NCBI GenBank assembly: GCA_024256285.1
Contig: JACGUG010000007.1
Location: 1-42,283 of the forward strand
Direction: 5' to 3'
DNA length: 42,283 nt
Source of the DNA: an archaeon
GTDB lineage: Archaea; Thermoproteota; Nitrososphaeria; Nitrososphaerales; JACAEJ01
The notes under the pieces were generated by a model. That model had not been told where the DNA came from. It worked only from the letters and a program-made list of their open reading frames with translations, and did not search any database. Made by a program: the position numbers and the translations under genes. Below are positions 12,664-21,878 of the stretch, piece by piece (position 1 is the first letter of the stretch; each line of letters starts with the position of its first letter).

Positions 12664-14634
12664 TTGAAATTGTCTTCAGAACCAGAAAAATTTGAAGTAA
12701 TCTTCCTTCCACACGGAAGACGTGATTTCTTTGAACTCGGCACCAGATTATTGGACGCATCTAGAGCATTGGCGATAGACCTTGCTTCAGACTGTGGAGG
12801 AAAGGGAACATGTGGCAAATGTAAAGTCAGAATCGATGAAGGATTAGAGTCGCTAGGTAAGATCAAGCCTTCAGAGGAAAAACACCTAACAAAGGACATG
12901 ATCGAAGGTGGCTACAGATTGGCATGCTTGGCCAAGATACGGGCACCTTTGAAAGTTTACGTTCCTGAGATAAGCAGAGTAGGAAAGCAGAGGCTGCAGA
13001 CCGAGGGACTTGAGGTACCTGTAACTGCGAATCCCTTCGTTAGAAAGTATTTCGTGAAGATGCCAGTACCTACCTTGCATGATGTGAGGTCTGACGAAGA
13101 TCGACTTTTAGATACACTAAAGAAGCAATATAAACTCGATCCGAACACTCTGGTTATGGAATTCGATATAGCGAATGATTTCCCTAAAATCGCGAGGGAG
13201 GCGAACTGGGAGGTAACAGTCACAGTATGGAAGGATATAGGCCGATACAAGATTATTACCATCGAACCCGGAGATACCTCTGGTAGGTGCTTCGGCTTCG
13301 CCTGCGACATAGGCAGTACAAAACTTGCAGGCTTCCTTATGGACTTGAACACAGGCAAGGTTGCAGCGGTAGGTTCAAGGATGAACCCCCAGACCCCTAT
13401 GGGCGAAGACGTGCTATCAAGGATAACCTCCGTCATGATGGGTGGTAAAGAAGCTCAGGATAAGATCCATAATCTTGTTGTAGGCGGGATCAACGAGATT
13501 ATAGAGGAGTGTTGTGAGAAGGCCAACGTGAACATCAATGAAATCTACGAGCTTTGCTTCGTCGGCAATACAGCCATGCAGATGCTCTTCCTCAGATTAT
13601 GGCCTCAGTATACAGCTTTCTCTCCATATCCACCTGTGCTAAGGCGTGGAGTCAACGTGCCTGCACCGAAGTTGGATCTAAAATCCCATCCAAATGCTAA
13701 CGCTTACTATGTACCAGTTATAGGAGGCTTCGTGGGCGCAGATCAGATAGCTGTCATACAGGCAACCCGCATGCTGGAGAGGGAGGAGATCACCATGGAT
13801 GTAGATATAGGAACCAATACTGAGATCGCCCTTGGAAACAGAGACCTAGTGACTTCTGACTCTTGTGCTTCGGGTCCAGCCTTTGAAGGGATGGAGATCA
13901 AGTTCGGCATTAGGGCTGCAACAGGTGCCATAGAGGCGGTAAGCATCGATCCATCGAGCTTGGAGCTTATCCACAGGACTATAGAAGATCAGCCTCCAGT
14001 CGGGATCTGTGGGTCTGCACTTATCGACATTCCAGCCGAACTTCTAAAATCTGGGTTGATCGATCTAAAAGGAAAGTTCGTCTCTAAGATGGCAGAAGAG
14101 ACCAACAGGTTGAGGAAAGGAGCAGAAGGGTGGGAATACGTAATAGCTTGGACAGACGAATCCGCTACCGAGCATGATATAGTGATAACACAGGGAGATA
14201 TAAGAGAATTGCAGAAGGCAAAGGCAGCCATGCATACTGGCGCTGAACTCATGTTGAGAATGAGAGGCATGACTGAGAAGGACATAGACAAAATGTGGCT
14301 GGCTGGTGCATTTGGAAACTACATCAACCCTGAGAACGCTAGGACCATAGGAATGTATCCGGAGCTACCCACTGAAAAATACGTATTCGTCGGGAACGCT
14401 GCTGGAACGGGCGCAAGGATGTCTCTGATATCACAAGAAGAGAGGGCTTACGTCGAAAAGATATCGACGACAGTAGTATATTATGAGCTAGCCACTGATC
14501 CAGACTTCCAGAGTGAATACGCCAGGGCGAACTACTTCCCTTACCAGGACCTTAACAAGTATCCCCTTACAAGAGACCTGCTACTGAGACTTGGCCGCAT
14601 CGATGAGAAGGGGAAGTTCATCTACCCAGAATAA
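12664..14634 (+). CDS. RACo-type ATP-dependent reductive activator of corrinoid proteins
   Basis: A 656-residue protein. An N-terminal plant-type [2Fe-2S] ferredoxin domain shows Cys44, Cys50, Cys53 (DCGGKGTCGKCKV) and Cys88 (RLACLAKI). A linker leads to an ASKHA-type ATPase half with FACDIGSTKLAGFLMDL (about 209-225), FVGADQIAVI, VDIGTNTEIALG (about 372) and WLAGAFGNYI (about 547). This is the architecture of RACo and the DUF4445 family, which use ATP to reduce inactive Co(II) corrinoids to Co(I). The best-known methanogen activator, RamA, has C-terminal 4Fe-4S clusters and no such ferredoxin domain, so this gene is of the acetogen-like type. The TTG start fits a leaderless transcript. It probably reactivates the corrinoid protein at 9759. 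Confidence 0.88.
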   Translation: MKLSSEPEKFEVIFLPHGRRDFFELGTRLLDASRALAIDLASDCGGKGTCGKCKVRIDEGLESLGKIKPSEEKHLTKDMIEGGYRLACLAKIRAPLKVYVPEISRVGKQRLQTEGLEVPVTANPFVRKYFVKMPVPTLHDVRSDEDRLLDTLKKQYKLDPNTLVMEFDIANDFPKIAREANWEVTVTVWKDIGRYKIITIEPGDTSGRCFGFACDIGSTKLAGFLMDLNTGKVAAVGSRMNPQTPMGEDVLSRITSVMMGGKEAQDKIHNLVVGGINEIIEECCEKANVNINEIYELCFVGNTAMQMLFLRLWPQYTAFSPYPPVLRRGVNVPAPKLDLKSHPNANAYYVPVIGGFVGADQIAVIQATRMLEREEITMDVDIGTNTEIALGNRDLVTSDSCASGPAFEGMEIKFGIRAATGAIEAVSIDPSSLELIHRTIEDQPPVGICGSALIDIPAELLKSGLIDLKGKFVSKMAEETNRLRKGAEGWEYVIAWTDESATEHDIVITQGDIRELQKAKAAMHTGAELMLRMRGMTEKDIDKMWLAGAFGNYINPENARTIGMYPELPTEKYVFVGNAAGTGARMSLISQEERAYVEKISTTVVYYELATDPDFQSEYARANYFPYQDLNKYPLTRDLLLRLGRIDEKGKFIYPE

Positions 14635-14696
14635 AAAGTCAGAACTCAAACAGGCATTCCGACAAGACCGGATCATAGTGCCATCCACAATTTTTA

Positions 14697-16058
14697 TTAT
14701 TTTTTACCACTCCTTGATCTTAGATCAGATATCTTGACAGCCATACCTGCAACTTCTACAGCCGTCTTCCCAAGCAGTACGATCATGGGCTCCTTCCCCC
14801 AGTCTCCTTTATGGTATATTAAATCTGGCACTGTCCCTATCCTTTTTACAGCTTGTTCAGCACCCCAACTCATGCTCATTCCCTCTACCTTCTTGATCTC
14901 AGGAGGCTCATTCCCTCTGTCATAGAAAGATACCCTCAATCCGAGCCCTTTGCAAACTTCAACGGTCTCCTCAGAGTACTTGATATTCAAGCCACTTCTT
15001 ATCTTGCCATCATACTTCATAACTGTCAAGATCGTCCTTGCAACGTGTGATGAAGCACCAAACTCAGGGCATGAGGATGCCTTTACCTTCTTCCCGACTT
15101 TAACGATTCGGCCTGGTATAGCTGCTATATCTATAATATCGTCCGCCAAAGGTAGAGCCATCGCCACATTTGTCTGAGACTCTGGAATGAGACTTGAGAA
15201 TTCTGGATGAGACTCTAAGATCGCTACAGCTTCTTTTAAGTTCTTTATAACATGGTACTTTTCAGCTTCATTGTGCAGATGAGCCATAGGATTGACAGGC
15301 CCAAAACCGTGACCTATGGAAAATCCAGACCTCAGAGCCATAGTTGTGAACTCCTTCGCAATCCTCACTGCATCTTTTATACTCTTTCCTTTTGCCAATT
15401 CTGCTGCCATGGCTGAGGCAAAGGTACAACCTGCTCCATGCGTCGTCTTCGTTTTAACCCTCTTTGCTTCAAATATCTTGAAATCTCCATCGAGATAAAG
15501 GAGATCGAAGGCCTTCTCATCAGAAAAGGCATGCCCTCCCTTTATCACTACGGCCTTAGGTCCAAACTCTGCGATCTTTTTTGCAGCCTCCTTTGCATCT
15601 TCCATCACCTCGATCTTCATATCCGATATCGTCTCTGCTTCCATGGCGTTGGGCGTCACAACAGTTGCCAAGGGGAAGAGGGTTTCGATCAGGGTATTCT
15701 TGGCATCTTTTTCAAGAAGATGCGCCCCGCTCTTCGAAATCATGACAGGGTCTACCACTGCTGGAAGATCATGCCTTCTCATCTCTTCAGCCACGACTTC
15801 TATTATCTCCTTTGTATGAAGCATGCCTGTTTTCACTACATCTACACCTATATCGCCAAAGAGAGCTTCTATCTGGGCTTTGATTACATCTACTGGTACA
15901 TCATGGATGGCTGTGAGTTCGACTGTGTTCTGTGCAGTGACAGACGTTATTACCGTCATGCCGTAGACGCCGAGGGCTGTGAAAGTCTTCAGATCTGCCT
16001 GTATCCCCGCTCCACCATCAGGGTCTGAGCCAGCTATACTCAGAACTTTAGGAACCAT
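14697..16058 (-). CDS. thiDN: ThiDN: HMP-phosphate kinase fused to thiamine-phosphate synthase ThiN
   Basis: A 453-residue bifunctional thiamine-synthesis enzyme. Residues 1-265 are ThiD ([56 protein letters not shown]), which phosphorylates hydroxymethylpyrimidine phosphate. Residues about 270-453 are ThiN ([32 protein letters not shown]-like [28 protein letters not shown]), which joins the pyrimidine and thiazole halves in archaea lacking ThiE. Full length with normal domain order. It is convergent with the RACo gene and has no operon partner. Confidence 0.93.
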   Translation of the reverse strand: MVPKVLSIAGSDPDGGAGIQADLKTFTALGVYGMTVITSVTAQNTVELTAIHDVPVDVIKAQIEALFGDIGVDVVKTGMLHTKEIIEVVAEEMRRHDLPAVVDPVMISKSGAHLLEKDAKNTLIETLFPLATVVTPNAMEAETISDMKIEVMEDAKEAAKKIAEFGPKAVVIKGGHAFSDEKAFDLLYLDGDFKIFEAKRVKTKTTHGAGCTFASAMAAELAKGKSIKDAVRIAKEFTTMALRSGFSIGHGFGPVNPMAHLHNEAEKYHVIKNLKEAVAILESHPEFSSLIPESQTNVAMALPLADDIIDIAAIPGRIVKVGKKVKASSCPEFGASSHVARTILTVMKYDGKIRSGLNIKYSEETVEVCKGLGLRVSFYDRGNEPPEIKKVEGMSMSWGAEQAVKRIGTVPDLIYHKGDWGKEPMIVLLGKTAVEVAGMAVKISDLRSRSGKK

Positions 16059-16195
16059 CTACACCAACTAAGATAGTTGAACACTTTAGTGATAGATAAA
16101 ACATTTTACTTAATTATGATCCTGCAGATATAGAAGGAGTCGCTCTACTCTTTTCTATGGAAAACTTTATTTCAGAAGACTTAACTTAATACAAT

Positions 16196-17836
16196 ATGCC
16201 AAAGTGGATCTTTGTTACTGGAGGCGTAATGTCGGGCTTAGGTAAAGGTATCGTAACAGCCTCGATAGCAAGGCTCCTCATGATGACAGGGCTAAAGGTC
16301 TCGGCTGTAAAGATCGACCCATACCTGAACGTGGATGCTGGCACTTTAAACCCTATAGCCCATGGAGAGGTCTTCGTCTGTGACGACGGCTCTGAGTGTG
16401 ATATGGACATAGGTAATTATGAGAGGTTCCTCGATAAAGGTTTGAAACGCTACCATAATATCACGAGCGGCCAGGTCTACCAACAAGTTATAAAAGATGA
16501 GAGAAAGGGCAACTATCTGGGCCAATGCGTCCAGATAATCCCCCATCTGACCAATGAAATTAAGCGTCGTATAAGACTCTTTGCCGAGATCGATGATGCT
16601 GACTGCGTAGTCATAGAGTGTGGTGGGACTGTTGGCGATATAGAGAGTTTACCCTTCTTGGAGGCTTTTAGGCAGATGAGGCTTGAAGAAGACTCTTACG
16701 ACACTTTATTCATTCATGTAACATTGGTCCCAGTTCTCGACGTTGTCGGCGAGCAGAAGACAAAGCCCACCCAGCATAGCGTTCAAGAGCTGAGAAGGAT
16801 AGGGATTCAGCCAGATATAATAGTTGCCAGGAGCGAAAAGCCGTTGACAAAGGAAGCGAAGAACAAGATCGCTCTTTTCACCAGCGTAGACCTTAAGAGT
16901 GTGATCTCGAACCCCGACACCGAATCGGTATATAGCGTTCCAGAAAACCTTGCTTCTGAGGGGATAGTATCCACCATATGTGAAAAACTCCAACTGGGCA
17001 ATAAGGAAATCCATTGGGGAGATTGGAAGGAAATCTCTCAATCCTTCATTGGAAATAAAGAGGAAGTCCGAATCGCCATGGTCGGAAAGTACACAGCCCT
17101 CTCAGACAGTTATGTCAGCATCAACCACGCATTGGCCCATGCAGGAGCTCAGCAAGGCTTGAAAATAAAAGTAAGATGGGTCGATGCTGAAGAATTTGAG
17201 GATCGAGAAGGGTCTTTAGATGAACTGAAAGAGTACCATGGAGTGCTCGTGCCAGGAGGGTTTGGACAAAGGGGAAGTGAAGGGAAGATTATTGTAGCAA
17301 ACTATTGTAGAGAGAAAGGGATACCTTATCTAGGCTTGTGTTTTGGCTTTCAGTTGGCTCTGGTATCCTTCGCAAGGTATGTATGTGGTTTAAAGGGCGC
17401 CAACTCCGTAGAGTTGGATCCCAATACCCTCTATCCTGTCGTAGACCTGTTGCCCGAGCAGAGGGATGTAAAAGATCTCGGAGCGACCATGAGGTTGGGT
17501 GGTTATGACATACATCTAGTCGAAGGGACTTTGGCCTATAGAATATACTGCAAGAAAGTCATAAGGGGGAGACATAGGCATAGGTATGAGTTCAATCAGA
17601 ACTACAGAGAGATCTTTGAGAGAAAGGGCATGGTCTTCTCAGGATTTAGTGATGAAGGAAAGAGAGTCGAGATAATGGAGATTCCCAACCATCCCTTCTA
17701 CTTGGCTACTCAGTACCATGCTGAGTTCGTGAGTAGGCCTGGCAGGGCAGAACCCATCTTCTTGGGCTTTTTAGAAGCAGCCTTAAGAAGGAGGCATGAA
17801 GCCCGAGATTACTCGCCTTTGATGAAGAAATTGTGA
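16196..17836 (+). CDS. pyrG: CTP synthase
   Basis: A 546-residue enzyme aminating UTP to CTP with glutamine. The N-terminal synthetase domain starts WIFVTGGVMSGLGKGI and contains KIDPYLNVDAGTLNP and ECGGTVGDIESLPF. The C-terminal class I glutamine amidotransferase domain shows GVLVPGGFGQRGSEG, the nucleophile elbow YLGLCFGFQLALV and the terminal HPFYLATQYHAEF with the catalytic His-x-Glu. The canonical elbow GICLGMQ is here GLCFGFQ, with the cysteine kept. The ATG start lies about 28 bases after a TATA-like ctttatttc (16164-16172), suggesting leaderless expression. Monocistronic. Confidence 0.95.
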   Translation: MPKWIFVTGGVMSGLGKGIVTASIARLLMMTGLKVSAVKIDPYLNVDAGTLNPIAHGEVFVCDDGSECDMDIGNYERFLDKGLKRYHNITSGQVYQQVIKDERKGNYLGQCVQIIPHLTNEIKRRIRLFAEIDDADCVVIECGGTVGDIESLPFLEAFRQMRLEEDSYDTLFIHVTLVPVLDVVGEQKTKPTQHSVQELRRIGIQPDIIVARSEKPLTKEAKNKIALFTSVDLKSVISNPDTESVYSVPENLASEGIVSTICEKLQLGNKEIHWGDWKEISQSFIGNKEEVRIAMVGKYTALSDSYVSINHALAHAGAQQGLKIKVRWVDAEEFEDREGSLDELKEYHGVLVPGGFGQRGSEGKIIVANYCREKGIPYLGLCFGFQLALVSFARYVCGLKGANSVELDPNTLYPVVDLLPEQRDVKDLGATMRLGGYDIHLVEGTLAYRIYCKKVIRGRHRHRYEFNQNYREIFERKGMVFSGFSDEGKRVEIMEIPNHPFYLATQYHAEFVSRPGRAEPIFLGFLEAALRRRHEARDYSPLMKKL

Positions 17837-17882
17837 ATTACCCCTCTCTTTTATGAGCTTCATATATTTGGAAGGAAATCGG

Positions 17883-18884
17883 TCAACGTATTATAGGATA
17901 CATGGGTACTGCAAGGTCCGCTATATCTACATTACAACGGCATATCTTATTTATCGATGAGAATATCTCGGAGAGTCCCATGAAGACTGCTAGAGGCTGG
18001 CTCGGTATCACTTTCTCATAATCATCCAACCTTATCGATAATCTATCAAAGAGTTTCACCACCTGCCTAGCATCCTTCACACTTTTTGTGAGAAAAGCCT
18101 TTACTGCGAGGTCTTGCATCTTCTCCAAATTCTCTTCAACTTCTTTAAGCAGATTCTTGAGTTCATCGCTAAAATGGAACCTGGGTAGTGTCGAGACATC
18201 TTCTACCATCTCTACAGAGGCATCTCCAACAGTCTCCAATAGACTGGAGGCGACACGGTAATCTAAGCAATCAATCGGATTCATTTCAAAACTACTCAGT
18301 AGCTTAGAGTCTAAAAGCGCACTTCTGATGAGCCTTACAAGAAAAAAGTGAAGTCTATCTAACTCATCGTCTCTCTCCGCTACCACCTTGACCAGATGCT
18401 CATCGTTCTCGATCAAGGAAGTTATTGCATCTTTACACATCCCCCTTGATATCATATGCATTCTGCGGAAGATTTTATCTGGGGTGAGGGATGTGGGCTC
18501 AAGTAAAAATTGTATAGTTATCGATCGTGCATCCTCTTCAACTATCTCGAGACCGATCAACTGTTCCACAGCCTTCTTTATCCTGCCCCTATCCTCATAA
18601 GTTATCCGATCTTTGTCTTGGACTCTGATCACATCGTATCCTAAAAGATAACCGCCGGTGATCTCGTTTATCACGTATTCTATGTGTTCTGCTGGATATT
18701 TTATTACGATCTCACGAATAGGTCTCTCCTCCTTCTGGAAAGGGTATATGGTGAGGCAACCGTTCTCCCTCATATCGACTGTCAGGATGCTGCCCTTCTT
18801 TACCATATTCTTCTTTACCCATTCTTTTGGGAGGGATATGAGAAAGGTTCCGCCTCCCATCTCCTGAACTTTACGAAGCTCCAT
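17883..18884 (-). CDS. PhoU-domain protein with N-terminal AbrB-type domain
   Basis: A 333-residue protein. The first 45 residues (MGGGTFLISLPKEWVKKNMV, then a KKGSILTV strand) are a SpoVT/AbrB swapped-hairpin DNA-binding domain, and the rest is helical with two PhoU-like three-helix repeats. Proteins of this build are annotated as archaeal phosphate-uptake regulators. No Pst transporter gene is nearby, so a phosphate role is inferred only from the family. A TATA-like element (minus strand ctctttaaataac, about 18914-18926) precedes the ATG. It is divergent from the CoA operon. Confidence 0.8.
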   Translation of the reverse strand: MELRKVQEMGGGTFLISLPKEWVKKNMVKKGSILTVDMRENGCLTIYPFQKEERPIREIVIKYPAEHIEYVINEITGGYLLGYDVIRVQDKDRITYEDRGRIKKAVEQLIGLEIVEEDARSITIQFLLEPTSLTPDKIFRRMHMISRGMCKDAITSLIENDEHLVKVVAERDDELDRLHFFLVRLIRSALLDSKLLSSFEMNPIDCLDYRVASSLLETVGDASVEMVEDVSTLPRFHFSDELKNLLKEVEENLEKMQDLAVKAFLTKSVKDARQVVKLFDRLSIRLDDYEKVIPSQPLAVFMGLSEIFSSINKICRCNVDIADLAVPMYPIIR

Positions 18885-18979
18885 ATCACCACACTAATAT
18901 AATGCTCTTAATAGTTATTTAAAGAGATCTGGTCTATCTATAGATTAATTTAATAAAAGGTGTCTGTTTTCGATAGGCC

Positions 18980-19885
18980 ATGGAAGCATCGGCCTTCTCT
19001 CCATCACATATAACTGGATTTTTCGAGATCGTAGATGAACCCTCCGAACCAGTGTTAAAGGGGTCGAGAGGGGCGGGTGTATCCTTGAGCAAGGGAGTAA
19101 AGACCCATGTAAAGATCGAAGAGTCCTTCAGTCCTAAGTTAGAGGTTAATGTAAATGGCAAAGTCTTGAACTCAACTCAACTCACAAGACATGTGATGGA
19201 TGTCTTCCTCCCTCAAGGAGATAGAAGATACTCGATCATCATAGATCATGAGATGCAGGTACCTATGGGGTCAGGGTTCGGCTCTAGTGGAGCATGCGCT
19301 CTAAGCCTATCTATGGCCATCAATGAAGCCTTAGGTATGGGTTTATCAAAGATCGAGGCTGCAAGAATTGCCCATGTCGCAGAGGTAGAGTGTAAGACAG
19401 GGCTGGGAACAGTTATCGCTGAGACATACGGCGGATTTGAAGTCAGGGTCAAAGCTGGCGCTCCAGGCATAGGTGAAATAGAGCAAGTCCCTGTAGGCAA
19501 TTATTATTCAGTTGTATGCTTGAACTTCGGTCCAATTTCTACCAAAAAAGTCCTGAATGATGGGAACTCACGTATTCGCATAAATGAAGCTGGCAGAGGT
19601 CTGACTAGTCGTCTGATGAAGGAGCCAAGTCCCGAAAATTTTATGAAGTTATCAAGGGGATTTGCCGTTTCCCTCAACATCTTTACTGAAAGGATGAAGA
19701 ATGTTTTGAATGAAGTCGATGAGTATGGCTTCACATGTAGCATGGCCATGATTGGTGAGGCACTCTTCTCTTTTATGAAGACCCATGAGGCAGAAGAGCT
19801 GGCTAAAATATTCCACAAGCATGCAAGGTCTGAGAAGGATGTGATTTTTTGCTCTATCGACACGAAGGGGGCTAGGCTTTTATGA
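18980..19885 (+). CDS. Pantoate kinase
   Basis: A 301-residue GHMP-family kinase that phosphorylates pantoate, the archaeal route to coenzyme A. It starts EASAFSPSHITGFFEI and has the GHMP phosphate loop PMGSGFGSSGACALSLSMAI near residue 95, followed by GLGTVIAETYGGFEVR, a signature of the archaeal enzyme. The ATG follows a TATA-like tttaataaaagg. It is first in a five-gene operon, and its stop overlaps the next start in ATGA, so kinase and ligase are translationally coupled. Confidence 0.9.
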   Translation: MEASAFSPSHITGFFEIVDEPSEPVLKGSRGAGVSLSKGVKTHVKIEESFSPKLEVNVNGKVLNSTQLTRHVMDVFLPQGDRRYSIIIDHEMQVPMGSGFGSSGACALSLSMAINEALGMGLSKIEAARIAHVAEVECKTGLGTVIAETYGGFEVRVKAGAPGIGEIEQVPVGNYYSVVCLNFGPISTKKVLNDGNSRIRINEAGRGLTSRLMKEPSPENFMKLSRGFAVSLNIFTERMKNVLNEVDEYGFTCSMAMIGEALFSFMKTHEAEELAKIFHKHARSEKDVIFCSIDTKGARLL

Positions 19886-20694
19886 AGGAAGAGATAGAAG
19901 TTCCTCCAGATCACCCAAGGGCTGAATCTTTAAGGATTCGTGAAATGCTTGTCATGCACTACAGGCTTGGGATCGTTGTCCCTCAAGGACTGATAGCTCA
20001 CGGAAGGGGCGAAGCCTTCGACTACCTTTTGGGCGAGAAGACCATAGAACCCGCCCTTAGAGCCATAAGAGCTGCTGGAGTGGCTATGCTTCTAGCTAAG
20101 CATCCAGTTATCTCTATGAATGGAAATTCCACAGCCCTTTCTGCCAAAGAGGTGGTAGAGCTGGCTAAGCTCACTGGGAGCAAGATCGAGGTAAACCTCT
20201 TTTACCGTTCTTTTGAGAGAGAGATGGCTATAAAGAAGGCTCTGATAAACGCTGGAGCAAAAGAAGTTTTAGGGGTTGGAGAGATGTCGTCGGCTAGGAT
20301 ACCAGAGCTTAGCAGTGAGCGTAGAAAGGTGGACGTGGAGGGCATATACTCTGCCGATGTGGTGCTGGTACCCTTAGAAGACGGTGATAGAACAGAAGCT
20401 CTCCGTAAGATGGGTAAGAGTGTTATAGCCATCGACCTCAACCCCCTCTCACGTACAGCACGCCATGCCTCTATCACAATCGTAGACAACATAATCCGTG
20501 TAATCCCTCTACTCATAAAAGAAGTTCAAAGGCTAAGACTCAAGAGTAAAAGAGAGCTCTGGAGGATGATCAGGAGATTTGACAATGAAAAGAACTTGAT
20601 AGAATGCAATAGATTCATAGCTAAGAGGTTGATGGAGATCACAGAGAGAAACGAAATTTATCCAGAAGCCCTGGAACGATCGCCGGACGTCTAA
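19882..20694 (+). CDS. 4-phosphopantoate--beta-alanine ligase (phosphopantothenate synthetase)
   Basis: A 270-residue archaeal ligase that couples 4-phosphopantoate to beta-alanine with ATP, replacing bacterial PanC/CoaA. Recognisable parts are VPPDHPRAESLRIREMLV, GLIAHGRGEAFDYLLGE, PVISMNGNSTALSA, INAGAKEVLGVGE and the C-terminal VIAIDLNPLSRTARHASITI followed by IVDNIIRVIP. The length is normal. It overlaps pantoate kinase by 4 bases, and its substrate beta-alanine is probably made by the next gene. Confidence 0.92.
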   Translation: MKEEIEVPPDHPRAESLRIREMLVMHYRLGIVVPQGLIAHGRGEAFDYLLGEKTIEPALRAIRAAGVAMLLAKHPVISMNGNSTALSAKEVVELAKLTGSKIEVNLFYRSFEREMAIKKALINAGAKEVLGVGEMSSARIPELSSERRKVDVEGIYSADVVLVPLEDGDRTEALRKMGKSVIAIDLNPLSRTARHASITIVDNIIRVIPLLIKEVQRLRLKSKRELWRMIRRFDNEKNLIECNRFIAKRLMEITERNEIYPEALERSPDV

Positions 20695-20721
20695 AATTCA
20701 TCAAGATTAGGTGGATTCACT

Positions 20722-21876
20722 TTGACCATGGATTATAGAGGACTGCCGAAGGAGGTCGTTCTAAAATTGCTTGACGAATATCTCCAAGAGGACATGACTT
20801 ACGGTTCTGGAAGAATCCTTGGCTCGATGTGCACATCCCCCCATCCCTTTGCGAAGATGGTCTATTCCAAGTCCATGGAGAAGAACCTTGGCGATCTACA
20901 TCTCTTTTCTGGAACTGTAAAGCTCGAGCGAGAAGCCATAAGCATGATAGGATCGTTACTCTCAAAACAAGATGCCTCAGGTTACATAGTCTCAGGGGGG
21001 ACTGAAGCGAACTTGACGGCTATGAGGGTAGCAAGGAATCTATCTAAAAAGGATAGACCCGAAGTCATAGTCCCAAAATCGGCCCATTTCTCCTTCGATA
21101 AAGCTGCAGACCTCCTTGGCCTTAGGTTGGTGAAGGTTGGGCTCGATGAAAACTTTCGAGTCGATATAAAAGCTGTAAAGGAAGCCATAACCAGCAATAC
21201 GGTAGCCATCGTAGGTGTAGCAGGATCGACCGAATTGGGGGTTGTAGACCCTATATCCGATCTTTCAGAGATAGCCTTGGATCACGGCATATACCTTCAT
21301 GTGGATGCATCTTTTGGGGGTTTTGTCCTCCCCTTTCTAAGGGATGTCGGCTACGATTCTCCAGATTTCGACTTCAAGCTGAAAGGTGTCTGCTCTATCA
21401 CAGCCGATCCTCATAAGATGGGCCTTGCTCCCATCCCAGCAGGCGGGATACTATTTAGGGATTCAGATTTTATGAGGGTTGTGGGCGTGAGAGCCCCTTA
21501 CCTATCCCTTGGAGGGGTAACTCAACATACGATTCTGGGGACAAGGTCTGGTGCATCGGTAGTGGCTGTCTGGGCCATCCTTAAACACATGGGCAGAGAA
21601 GGATACCAGAAGATAGTCAAGAGATGTATGGACCTGACACATATGATCGTCAAAAAGGTTGAGAGATCGAAGAATATATATCCGATAATAAAGCCTACTA
21701 TGAACATAGTTGGTTTGGCTTCCCGATCCGTAGGGCCTAAAAGATTGGCAGATGGATTGAAGCAAAGGGGATGGGCTGTCTCCTTCACCTCGAATTATAT
21801 AAGATTGGTTGTGATGCCTCACCTTAAGAAGAAGCATATCTTGAGATTTTTATCCGATTTAGAAGAATCTGTATAA
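20722..21876 (+). CDS. mfnA: PLP-dependent L-aspartate/L-tyrosine decarboxylase (MfnA family)
   Basis: A 384-residue group II decarboxylase. Landmarks are GSMCTSPHPFAKMVY, SGGTEANLTAMRVARN, HVDASFGGFVLPFL and the PLP-lysine segment ITADPHKMGLAPIPAGG. Members of this family make tyramine for methanofuran (MfnA) or beta-alanine from aspartate (ADC in Thermococcus). Both could matter in a methanogen, but the position between phosphopantothenate synthetase and panB argues for aspartate decarboxylation feeding coenzyme A. The start is TTG 20722 (aggtgg 7 bases upstream) or ATG 20728. Specificity cannot be settled from motifs. Confidence 0.85.
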   Translation: MTMDYRGLPKEVVLKLLDEYLQEDMTYGSGRILGSMCTSPHPFAKMVYSKSMEKNLGDLHLFSGTVKLEREAISMIGSLLSKQDASGYIVSGGTEANLTAMRVARNLSKKDRPEVIVPKSAHFSFDKAADLLGLRLVKVGLDENFRVDIKAVKEAITSNTVAIVGVAGSTELGVVDPISDLSEIALDHGIYLHVDASFGGFVLPFLRDVGYDSPDFDFKLKGVCSITADPHKMGLAPIPAGGILFRDSDFMRVVGVRAPYLSLGGVTQHTILGTRSGASVVAVWAILKHMGREGYQKIVKRCMDLTHMIVKKVERSKNIYPIIKPTMNIVGLASRSVGPKRLADGLKQRGWAVSFTSNYIRLVVMPHLKKKHILRFLSDLEESV

Positions 21877-21878
21877 AG

